In this document: positions 1 through 5,175 of the stretch, piece by piece | Layout: the number at the start of each line of letters is the position of its first letter | Position numbering within the stretch: the stretch's first letter is position 1 | Origin: DATBDM01 sp036269915 | GTDB lineage: Bacteria; Actinomycetota; Thermoleophilia; Solirubrobacterales; Solirubrobacteraceae | Assembly (NCBI GenBank): GCA_036269915.1 | Contig: DATBDM010000073.1 | Location: forward strand, 1-5,175 | Length of the DNA stretch: 5,175 bases | Reading direction: 5' to 3' | Made by a program: the position numbers and the translations under genes | Notes under the pieces: model-generated | What the model saw: the letters and a program-made list of their open reading frames with translations, nothing else | Database searches by the model: none | What the model was told of the DNA's origin: nothing

Positions 1-1411
1 CGTCGCGGGCCGCGGCGACCGCGGCGGCGAGCCGGTCGCGCTCGGCGCCCTGCGCCGTCCGCTCGCGCACCTGGCCGGACTGGCGCTCGAGCCCGGGGAG
101 CCGCGCCACGGCCTCGCGCGCGGCGGCCAGGCCGGTCTCGAACCCGGGACGCTGCCGCTCCGCGGTCGCGACCGCGGCACCGAGCCGCTCCGCCTCGGCA
201 GCGCGCTCGGCGGCCGTGCGCTCGAGCGCGGCGACGGCGGCCGCGGCGGACTCGACGGCCGCCTCGCGCACGGCGAGCACCGACGCGGCGCCCGCGTCGC
301 CGCGCATCGCGGCCGAGGCCGTGCGCAACGCCGCGGGCTCCGTCAGCTCCACGCGCACGCCGGCGCGCCCGGCGTCCTCGAGCGCGGCGCGCGCGGTCCG
401 CTCGGCCTCGCCGGCCGCGGCATCCCGAGCGGCCAGGTCGGCGGCGAGCGACTGGACCGGAGCGGCACGGCGGGCCGCCGCCAGCTCGGCCTCCGCGGCG
501 TCGCGGCCGCGACGGCGCGCCTCCCACGCGGCCAGGTCGGCGGTCGCGCGGGCGTGCTCCGCCCGGCGCGTGGCGAGCTCGACGCCCGCCGTCAGTGCCG
601 CGTCGGCGGCCAGGCGGGCGTCGCGCGCCGCGCCGGCGGCCTCCCCGGCCGTCGCGGCCGTTGCCTCCGAGACGACGAGCTGCTCGTCGAGCCAGCTCGC
701 AGCCAGCCCCGGGGCGTGATCGGCGCCCTCGGGCGCCTCCTCCCCGGCGACCTGCGCCGCGGCGGCGACCACGTCGCGCACGTCGCGCATCGCCGAGCCG
801 AGCGCGCGCTCGGCCTCGTGGCGGCGGTCGCGCAGCCAGCGTTCGACGTCGGTGAAGCGGCCGACGTCGAACAGCTCGCCGAGGAGGCGCTCGCGCTCGT
901 CGCTGCGCGCGTGCAGGAAGCGGGCGAACCCGCCCTGGGGCAGCAGCACGACCTGGCAGAACTGCTCACGGCTCATGCCGAGCAGATCGCCGAGCTCCAG
1001 GCGCGCCTCCTCGTGGCGGGTGGCGAGCACGGTCTCTGACCCGTCCTCCTCGATCGCGACGACGCGGACCCGATGCGGCTCGGTGGTCGTCCCGTCGCCG
1101 ACCTTCTTCAGGCGCTCGTGCGCCGGGGTCCGGGCGATCCGGATGCGCCGCCCGCGCAGCGTCGCCTCGAGCACGACCTCGGTCGGGGTCTCGGGCGCCG
1201 CGTGGTCCGAGCGCAGCCGCGCCGCCTCCTGGCGCGCGCCGGGGACCTCGCCGTAGAAGGCGAAGCAGACCGCGTCCAGCAGCGCCGTCTTGCCCGCGCC
1301 GGTGCGCCCGTGCAGCAGGAAGAGGCCGGCCTCGCCGAGCGCGTCGAAGTCGACCGTCTCGGTGCCGCCGAAGGCGAGGAAGGCCGACAGCTCGAGCCGG
1401 TGCAGCCGCAT
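1..1411 (-). CDS. sbcC: SbcC (Rad50-like) ATPase subunit of the SbcCD nuclease, N-terminal part, cut by the window edge
   Basis: The frame is open from the ATG at 1411-1409 to the left edge, giving about 470 residues of a protein that is usually around 1000 or longer. The N-terminus (MRLHRLELSAFLAFGGTETV) is the typical SbcC opening strand. Walker A is GRTGAGKT at residues 35-42, followed by ALLDAVCFAFYGE. The Q-loop region reads QFCQVVLLPQGGFARFL at about 150-166, with Q159 the likely Q-loop glutamine. From about residue 190 the chain is Ala/Arg/Glu/Leu-rich and almost free of glycine-proline breaks, as expected for the ascending arm of the long antiparallel coiled coil. The zinc hook, descending coil, signature motif and Walker B lie outside the window. 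In the family, SbcC clamps DNA and uses ATP to control the SbcD nuclease during processing of hairpins and blocked double-strand ends. The start is fixed by the TGATG overlap with the sbcD stop and a GAGGT Shine-Dalgarno 9 nt upstream (plus-strand 1421-1425). Confidence 0.96.
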   Translation of the reverse strand, partial: MRLHRLELSAFLAFGGTETVDFDALGEAGLFLLHGRTGAGKTALLDAVCFAFYGEVPGARQEAARLRSDHAAPETPTEVVLEATLRGRRIRIARTPAHERLKKVGDGTTTEPHRVRVVAIEEDGSETVLATRHEEARLELGDLLGMSREQFCQVVLLPQGGFARFLHARSDERERLLGELFDVGRFTDVERWLRDRRHEAERALGSAMRDVRDVVAAAAQVAGEEAPEGADHAPGLAASWLDEQLVVSEATAATAGEAAGAARDARLAADAALTAGVELATRRAEHARATADLAAWEARRRGRDAAEAELAAARRAAPVQSLAADLAARDAAAGEAERTARAALEDAGRAGVRVELTEPAALRTASAAMRGDAGAASVLAVREAAVESAAAAVAALERTAAERAAEAERLGAAVATAERQRPGFETGLAAAREAVARLPGLERQSGQVRERTAQGAERDRLAAAVAAARD

Positions 1412-2538
1412 CAGCCCGAGACCTCGGCGACGCGCCCGGCCGTCAGCGCGTCGCGCAGCAGCGCCAGCTCCTCCTCCCCGGCCTCGGCCCCGCGGACGTC
1501 GCGCACGAAGCTCGCGAGCAGCTCCTGGTCGTCGAGCCCGCGGAGGCGCTCCGCGTAGGAGCCCGCGGGCGCGGACGCGCCGCCCTCGGGCTCGAAGGCC
1601 AGCAGCACCGTGTTCGGGAAGCGCCGGCGCAGTCGCTCCATGCCATCGGCGGGGCGCGCGGGATCGGTGAGCGTCGCCTGCACCCAGGCGCCCTCGTCGG
1701 CGACGAGCGCCGGGTCGCTCAGCAGCGCCTCGAGCGTGCCCCGCAGCACGGCGAGCGCCCGCGTCACCGGGACATCGGCGAGCTCGACGTCGCCCGAGTC
1801 CAGGTCGACCAGCGCGAGCGACTTGCGGTGCCGCGCCTCCGAGAACGAGAAGGCGACCGGCGACCCGGCATAGCGCCCGCGGGAGCCGATCCGCTGCGGA
1901 CCGTGCAGGTGGCCGAGCGCAACGTAGTCGGCGCCCGCGAAGGTGGCGGCCGAGACCGACGCGGCGCCGCCGACGGCGAGGTCGCGCTCGGACTCGCACG
2001 GATCCGCGCCCGCGACGAAGGCGTGCGCGACAACGACGGCGCGGGTGCCCGCGGGCCGCCGCGCGAGGTCGGTCCGCACGCGGTCCATCGCCGCCTCGAG
2101 CACCGGCCCGTGGCCGCGCCCCTCACACCCGAGCGGCGCGCGCGCGAGGTCGGGCTCCAGGTACGGGATGCCGTAGATCCAGGTCTCGTCGAGAACCACG
2201 GGCTCGGCCAGCCGGCGCAGGTCGGCGCGCACGTGCAGGCCGGCGCGCTCGAGCAGGCCCGAGCCGAAGCCGAGCCGCGGCGCGGAGTCGTGGTTGCCAG
2301 GGATGACGACGACCGGGCAGACCTCGGTCAGCCGCCGCAGCGCCTCGTCGGCGAGGCGGACGGCGTCGACCGGTGGCAGCGCGCGGTCGTAGAGGTCGCC
2401 CGCCAGCACCACCGCCCCCACCCGCTCGGCACGCGCGGTCTGCACGACGTGGTCGACCGCCGCCGCCTGCGCGGCGAGCAGCGACTCCCCGTGGAAGGAG
2501 CGCCCCAGGTGCCAGTCCGCCGTGTGCAGGATCCGCAT
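1411..2538 (-). CDS. sbcD: SbcD (Mre11-like) metallophosphoesterase, exonuclease subunit of SbcCD
   Basis: A complete 375-residue protein of normal SbcD length, starting at the canonical N-terminus MRILHTADWHLGRSFHG. All calcineurin-like phosphoesterase motifs are present and intact: D8 and H10 in ADWHLG, D48 in GDLYDR, N82 and H83 in GNHD, H172 in VVVAHAF, and H210 and H212 in GHLHGP. These correspond to the two-Mn2+ site and the catalytic histidine of Mre11/SbcD. The C-terminal part (about 255-375) fits the SbcD capping domain and the region that binds the base of the SbcC coiled coil. In the family the protein is an ATP-dependent double-strand exonuclease and single-strand endonuclease that opens hairpins, in complex with SbcC on the nucleoid. 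Its TGA shares one base with the sbcC ATG, so the two subunits are probably translationally coupled. The upstream gene ends 159 bp away, with an inverted repeat between, so sbcDC may have its own promoter; I cannot recognise a convincing one. Confidence 0.97.
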   Translation of the reverse strand: MRILHTADWHLGRSFHGESLLAAQAAAVDHVVQTARAERVGAVVLAGDLYDRALPPVDAVRLADEALRRLTEVCPVVVIPGNHDSAPRLGFGSGLLERAGLHVRADLRRLAEPVVLDETWIYGIPYLEPDLARAPLGCEGRGHGPVLEAAMDRVRTDLARRPAGTRAVVVAHAFVAGADPCESERDLAVGGAASVSAATFAGADYVALGHLHGPQRIGSRGRYAGSPVAFSFSEARHRKSLALVDLDSGDVELADVPVTRALAVLRGTLEALLSDPALVADEGAWVQATLTDPARPADGMERLRRRFPNTVLLAFEPEGGASAPAGSYAERLRGLDDQELLASFVRDVRGAEAGEEELALLRDALTAGRVAEVSG

Positions 2539-2544
2539 CGCCGT

Positions 2545-2551
2545 CCACCTT
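2545..2551 (-). promoter_or_regulatory. Shine-Dalgarno of sbcD
   Basis: On the minus strand AAGGTGG lies 6 nt before the ATG at 2538. This is good complementarity to the 16S 3' end at acceptable spacing, and it supports the start that gives the conserved MRILHTADWH N-terminus. Confidence 0.6.
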
Positions 2552-2624
2552 GTCGGCGGGTGCGGACGGAACGCATGCGCGCTTGCAGGGATTTCCTCAG
2601 GCTCGGGCGCGCGCGGCGGGTCCG

Positions 2625-2722
2625 GCGAACGTCAACCCCGGCTGGGTAGGGCGGCGAGGGTCGGGCGATTGCGCCCAGCGCCGAGCGCGCCTCCTCCTTA
2701 CCCAGCCGGGGTGGACGTTCGC
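2625..2722. repeat. Long imperfect inverted repeat (27-nt arms, 44-nt spacer), REP-like element candidate
   Basis: The left arm is 2625-2651 and the right arm 2696-2722. Read inward from each outer end, both arms begin GCGAACGTC, then differ at one base, then share ACCCCGGCTGGGTA, differ at one more base, and end GG. That is 25 of 27 positions identical, with mismatched pairs 2634/2713 and 2649/2698. Identity stops sharply at both outer ends. The spacer holds a small perfect hairpin near the centre. In plus-strand RNA the 2649/2698 pair would be a G-U wobble, whereas in the minus-strand transcript of the flanking genes it would be a C-A mismatch. Without a T-tract it is not a standard intrinsic terminator. 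It could be a genome-dispersed palindromic element, a non-canonical terminator or attenuator, or a transcript-end stabiliser. The right arm overlaps the last eight codons and the stop of the permease. Confidence 0.85.
2663..2676. repeat. Small hairpin inside the spacer of the inverted repeat
   Basis: GGGCG-ATTG-CGCCC is a perfect 5-bp GC-rich stem with a 4-nt loop, centred about 4 nt from the midpoint of the larger inverted repeat. With the outer arms paired, it would give a nested stem on a stem. It is short enough to occur by chance in this composition; its central position is the only reason to list it. Confidence 0.45.
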
Positions 2723-3846
2723 GCCGCATCGGCGCGCGCGCCACCGCGCCACGCGTCCCGGAGCTTGACCGCGCTGCCGGTACGCAGCACGCCACCCTCG
2801 TAGATCCGGGCGGCGAGCGGGATCAGCGCCGCGGCCGCCCCGAGCGTGATCGCGAAGGAGGCGACGACCTCCCAGACGGGCGCGTCGCCCGTGATGATCC
2901 GGCCCGGCATCGTCAACGGCGCGGTCATCGGCAGGAACGCCGTGACGTGCGCGAGCGTGCCGTCGGGGTGCTCGTTGACCGCGAAGGACACCAAGAAGGA
3001 GACGAGGATCAGCAGCGTCAACGGCATCGTCGTCGACTGCAGCTCCTCCTGGCGCGGGACGAGCGCGCCCGCGCAGGCGAACAGGCACGAGTAGAAGGCG
3101 TAGCCGGCGACGAACCAGAGGATGGCCAGCGCGGCGGCGCCGACCAGCGAGCCGGTCAGGTGGATCGCGCCCGCCGCGGCCCCGACGACCAGCCCCACGA
3201 TCGCGATCGTGCACAGGTGGCCGAGGGCGAGCAGCCCGAGGCCGAGCACCTTGCCGGTCAGCAGCTGCCGCGGCCGCACGGCGGAGAGGATCACCTCGAT
3301 CACCCGCGAGGCCTTCTCCTCCACGACGCCGGAGGCGACCCAGAAGCCGTAGGTCAGCAGCTGCCCGTAGAGCAGCAGCCCGACCAGGAACGCGATCCCG
3401 GCCTCCTCGTCGGCGCGCGAGTCGACCGGCTCGATCGTCTCCACGCGCAGCGGCGGCGGCGCCGATGGCGACCCGTGCGCGGCCTGCAGCAGCGCGACGA
3501 GCTGCGCGTCCGGCTTGCCCTTGGTGCGGATCGAGCCGCGGCCGACGACGGCGTCGAGCGTCCCGTCCTCGAGCTGCGCCCGCGCGGCGCGCGGCGCGAT
3601 CCGGTGGACGCGGACCGGCGAGTCCGTGCCGGCCGTCACCCGCGCGGCCGTCTGCGCGACGTCGAGCCCCGCCGGGTCGGTCGCGCCGACGTCCCAGCCC
3701 TTTTCGCCGCCGAACACCGCCGACAGCCCGATGACGAGCACGATGATCACGACGGTGATCGCGCTCGAGACGAGGAAGGAGCGCTCGCGCACCCGCTCGA
3801 CGACCTCGCGCCGCGCGACCAGGCGGACCACGTCGGCCGCCCTCAA
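2698..3846 (-). CDS. ABC-2 type exporter permease, NatB/YhaP-like
   Basis: A 382-residue membrane protein. It opens with VRLVARREVVERVRERSFLVSS, the usual cytoplasmic lead of NatB-like permeases. A first membrane helix follows (about 24-45), then a soluble, probably extracytoplasmic domain (about 46-148). A cluster of five likely helices follows at about 149-170, 198-226, 233-262, 272-291 and 324-347. The family hallmark after the second helix, VVEEKASRVIEVILSAVRPRQLLTGKVLG (here 174-202), is present. The start is TTG at 3846, whose bases overlap the TGA of the ATPase gene (TTGA), with GAGG about 10 nt upstream; a GTG at codon 6 is a weaker alternative. It should pair with the preceding ATPase to form an exporter in the cytoplasmic membrane. 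NatAB in Bacillus exports Na+, but the substrate here cannot be read from sequence. The natural C-terminus seems to end near KLRDAW; the tail RTSTPAG and the stop are encoded by a repeat arm. Confidence 0.92.
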   Translation of the reverse strand: MRAADVVRLVARREVVERVRERSFLVSSAITVVIIVLVIGLSAVFGGEKGWDVGATDPAGLDVAQTAARVTAGTDSPVRVHRIAPRAARAQLEDGTLDAVVGRGSIRTKGKPDAQLVALLQAAHGSPSAPPPLRVETIEPVDSRADEEAGIAFLVGLLLYGQLLTYGFWVASGVVEEKASRVIEVILSAVRPRQLLTGKVLGLGLLALGHLCTIAIVGLVVGAAAGAIHLTGSLVGAAALAILWFVAGYAFYSCLFACAGALVPRQEELQSTTMPLTLLILVSFLVSFAVNEHPDGTLAHVTAFLPMTAPLTMPGRIITGDAPVWEVVASFAITLGAAAALIPLAARIYEGGVLRTGSAVKLRDAWRGGARADAARTSTPAG

Positions 3847-4742
3847 GCCGCCACCGCCTCGCGGAACAGCTCGGCCAGCGACGGCCGCTCGAGGCTGAAG
3901 TGGGTGACGCTCCCCGCGCGCCGCGCGGCGTCGAGCACCCCGTCGGCGTCCGCGCCGGCCTCGAGTTCGAGCAGCGCGCCGCGCGCCAGCGGGCGCACGA
4001 CCCGCGCGTCCGCCACGCCCGCCGCCCAGCCGGCCGGAGGCTCGCCCGCCAGCTCAACGCGCACCAGTCGCTGCGCCCGCGCGCCGCGCTCGCGCAGCGC
4101 CTCCACCCCGCCCGAGGCCACGAGCCGGCCGTCCTTGACGATCGCCACCGCCTCGCACACGCGCTCGACCAGCTCGAGCTGGTGCGAGGAGAACAGCACG
4201 GGCACTCCGCGCGCCGCCTGCTCGGCGAGCACCCCGCTCATCACGTCGACGCCGACCGGATCGAGGCCGGAGAACGGCTCGTCGAGCACGAGCACGTCGG
4301 GCGCGTGCACGAGCGCCGCCGCCAGCTGCACGCGCTGCTGGTTGCCGAGCGAGAGCTTCTCGACCCGGTCGCCCGCGCGCTCGGCGAGCCCGAGCCGGTC
4401 GATCCACTCCCCCGCGGCGGCGCGTGCCGGGCCCTCGGCCATCCCGTGCAGCCGCGCGAGGTAGGTGAGCTGATCCCCGACGCGCATCTTCGGGTACAGC
4501 CCGCGCTCCTCCGGCATGTAGCCGAAGCGGCGCCGGACGGCCGCGTCGACATCGGCACCGCGCCAGCGGACCCGGCCCGCGTCGGCGGCGAGGACTCCGA
4601 GGACGATCCGCATCGCGGTCGTCTTGCCGGCCCCGTTGGGGCCGACGAAGCCGAACACCTGGCCCTCGCGGACCGCGAACGACAGACCGTCGAGCGCGAG
4701 GCGTCCGCCGTAGGAGCGGGTCAGGCCCTCGAGCTCGAGCAG
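3843..4742 (-). CDS. ABC exporter ATP-binding protein, NatA/YhaQ-like, with DUF4162-type C-terminus; probable CTG start
   Basis: I place the start at the CTG 4742-4740, giving 299 residues beginning MLELEGLTRSYGGRLALDGL, the normal first strand and A-loop (Y11) of an ABC ATPase. No in-frame ATG, GTG or TTG lies between there and the GTG at 4658, which would remove the first 28 residues including the A-loop; none appears in the codons just upstream either. Motifs in 299-residue numbering: Walker A GPNGAGKTT at 34-42; Q-loop region YMPEERGLYPKM from about 76, with Glu in place of Gln as is common in this subfamily; signature LSLGNQQR at about 130-137 (LSxGN type); Walker B VLVLDEPFSGLDP with D154 and E155; H-loop H187 in SSHQ. 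The C-terminal ~75 residues ending HFSLERPSLAELFREAVAA match the accessory domain of this family. The gene starts 4 nt after the upstream stop and overlaps the permease start by 4 nt, so the three genes are probably co-transcribed and coupled. Confidence 0.93.
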   Translation of the reverse strand: MLELEGLTRSYGGRLALDGLSFAVREGQVFGFVGPNGAGKTTAMRIVLGVLAADAGRVRWRGADVDAAVRRRFGYMPEERGLYPKMRVGDQLTYLARLHGMAEGPARAAAGEWIDRLGLAERAGDRVEKLSLGNQQRVQLAAALVHAPDVLVLDEPFSGLDPVGVDVMSGVLAEQAARGVPVLFSSHQLELVERVCEAVAIVKDGRLVASGGVEALRERGARAQRLVRVELAGEPPAGWAAGVADARVVRPLARGALLELEAGADADGVLDAARRAGSVTHFSLERPSLAELFREAVAA

Positions 4743-4750
4743 GTCCCTAG
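4740..4750 (-). promoter_or_regulatory. Stop-to-start junction with an atypical CTG start and very close purine run
   Basis: On the minus strand the sequence reads GTAGGGACCTG-like at this junction: the TAG of the DivIVA-like gene (4749-4747), four bases GGAC, then CTG. The AGGGA run sits only 1 nt before the CTG, too close for a normal Shine-Dalgarno. Initiation is therefore more likely to depend on ribosomes terminating on the upstream gene. A 12-bp palindrome CTCGAGCTCGAG (4728-4739) directly follows the CTG and could fold over the start. Confidence 0.4.
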
Positions 4751-5175
4751 CCCACTTCGGCGGGCTCGTCCTTGCCCTGGAGGCGCTCGCGGCCGCGCTG
4801 CACCGCCGCGATGAACTTCGAGAGGTTGACCTCGAGCGTGTTGAGGATCTCGTCGGCGTAGTCCTCGGCGCCGAGGCGGATCTCCCGCTCGCGGGCCCGG
4901 GCGTCCTCGATGATGTCCTCGGCGGCGCGCTCGGCCTGCTTGGTGACCTCCTGGTCGGAGATCAGCTGGTTCTGGCGCTCGCGCGCCTCCTTGACGATCC
5001 GCTCGGCCTCGCGCTTGGCCTCGGCGAGCATCTCCTGACGCTCCTTGACGATCCAGCGCGCCTGCTTGATCTCCTCGGGGATCGTGGCGCGCATCTGATC
5101 GAGGATGTCGTAGATCTCCTCCTTGTCCACGCGAACCTGGTCCGTCAGCGGGACCTGCTTGGCGTTGTGGACGAG
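4747..5175 (-). CDS. DivIVA-like / Rv2927c-like coiled-coil protein, C-terminal part, cut by the window edge
   Basis: The frame is open to the right edge: 15 codons (LVHNAKQVPLTDQVR) precede the GTG at 5130 without a stop. They match the family's usual lead-in (a 'valley' with V-P-L before the domain), so that GTG is very likely an internal valine rather than the start. The 142 visible residues contain VDKEEIYDILDQMRATIPEEIKQARWIVKERQEML, resembling the segment of mycobacterial Rv2927c-type proteins that ends in an ExxxAxxxxxxRxxML pattern. A charged Lys/Glu/Arg/Ala coiled coil follows to about residue 110. The end, with GAEDYADEILNTLEVNLSKFIAAVQRGRERL, matches the C-terminal region of these proteins. 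There is no signal peptide or membrane segment. Relatives are annotated as DivIVA-domain or ATP synthase F0 subunit b-like proteins, probably cytoplasmic scaffolds tied to cell-envelope growth; the exact role is not established. The stop lies 4 nt before the ABC ATPase start. Confidence 0.85.
   Translation of the reverse strand, partial: LVHNAKQVPLTDQVRVDKEEIYDILDQMRATIPEEIKQARWIVKERQEMLAEAKREAERIVKEARERQNQLISDQEVTKQAERAAEDIIEDARAREREIRLGAEDYADEILNTLEVNLSKFIAAVQRGRERLQGKDEPAEVG

Larger units (their letters stand above)
2539..2697. other. Intergenic region between the ABC permease and sbcD
   Basis: This is the only gene-free stretch in the window. Most of it (from 2625 on) is a long inverted repeat that runs into the permease coding end. 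The remaining 2552-2624, just upstream of the sbcD ribosome site, would have to hold any sbcD promoter; I see no clear -35/-10 pair. It contains a short near-palindrome, GCATGCGCGCTTGC (2573-2586, one mismatched pair), that could be an operator but is unremarkable in DNA this rich in GC. No run of T residues follows the inverted repeat on either strand. Confidence 0.6.

Noticed and set aside
216..719. Ser/Ala-rich plus-strand open frame at the left end
   Set aside because: This is the antisense of the SbcC coiled coil; Ser/Ala/Arg monotony is typical of a GC-driven shadow.
770..788. Short tandem repeat of CACGTCGCG (two copies)
   Set aside because: It encodes the RDVRDV heptad-like pattern of the coiled coil; two 9-nt copies are unremarkable.
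797..814. Perfect 18-bp palindrome GCCGAGCGCGCGCTCGGC inside sbcC
   Set aside because: It lies within coding sequence (AERALG in the coiled coil), and an 18-bp palindrome is not very unlikely in about 5 kb of DNA this GC-rich. No sign of selection beyond the protein code.
1828..2649. Plus-strand open frame opposite sbcD
   Set aside because: Its translation is a compositional shadow; sbcD on the minus strand carries every catalytic motif. The frame only closes because it runs into the left arm of the inverted repeat.
2625..2722. LexA/SOS-box interpretation of the GCGAACGT and ACGTTCGC ends of the inverted repeat
   Set aside because: Actinobacterial SOS boxes have half-sites (GAAC/GTTC) only a few bases apart; here the half-sites are about 80 bp apart and embedded in much longer arms.
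2597..4057. Long minus-strand open frame (486 codons) overlapping permease and ATPase in another frame
   Set aside because: It is an Arg/Ala/Gly-rich out-of-frame shadow spanning two well-supported genes; no recognisable domain.
2947..4464. Long plus-strand open frame (505 codons) opposite the ABC genes
   Set aside because: Its translation is low-complexity Arg/Ala/Glu/His/Gln-rich sequence with no domain. It is antisense to two genes with complete family motifs, as expected from high GC at third positions.
5128..5130. GTG at 5130 as the start of the DivIVA-like gene
   Set aside because: The frame stays open upstream to the window edge and the upstream residues (AKQVPLTDQVR) fit the family, so this valine is internal.

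Overview
The window is very GC-rich with strong G/C preference at third codon positions. Every supported gene lies on the minus strand, so the gene order runs from the right edge to the left. Gene content (a DivIVA/Rv2927c-like coiled-coil protein, a NatAB/YhaQP-like ABC exporter, SbcD-SbcC) and composition suggest a high-GC actinobacterium. A Thermoleophilia/Solirubrobacterales-type genome is my best guess, based on the look of the proteins and not on any search.

Layout in transcription order: (1) 5175-4747, the C-terminal part of a DivIVA-like coiled-coil protein, open at the right edge. (2) 4742-3843, the ATPase of an ABC-2 exporter, starting only 4 nt after the previous stop and apparently on a CTG codon. 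(3) 3846-2698, its membrane permease, starting on TTG in a 4-nt TTGA overlap with the ATPase stop. (4) About 160 bp of intergenic DNA dominated by a long imperfect inverted repeat (two 27-nt arms, 25 of 27 positions matching, 44-nt spacer); its right arm encodes the last residues and stop codon of the permease. (5) 2538-1411, sbcD, the Mre11-type nuclease. (6) 1411 to the left edge, the N-terminal ~470 residues of sbcC, the Rad50-type ATPase, sharing one base with the sbcD stop (TGATG).

The genes form two functional modules. Genes 1-3 are packed tightly enough to be one transcription unit: a cell-envelope/septum-type coiled-coil protein followed by an ABC exporter of unknown substrate. Genes 5-6 are the classic translationally coupled SbcCD pair, a DNA end- and hairpin-processing nuclease involved in double-strand break and palindrome processing. 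The inverted repeat separates the modules. It lacks the T-tract of an intrinsic terminator and looks more like an interspersed palindromic (REP-like) element.

I see no RNA genes, CRISPR, transposase or phage genes. The proteins themselves are ordinary. The points worth a second look are the inverted repeat and its invasion of the permease C-terminus, the non-canonical CTG start, and the DivIVA-like/ABC gene coupling.
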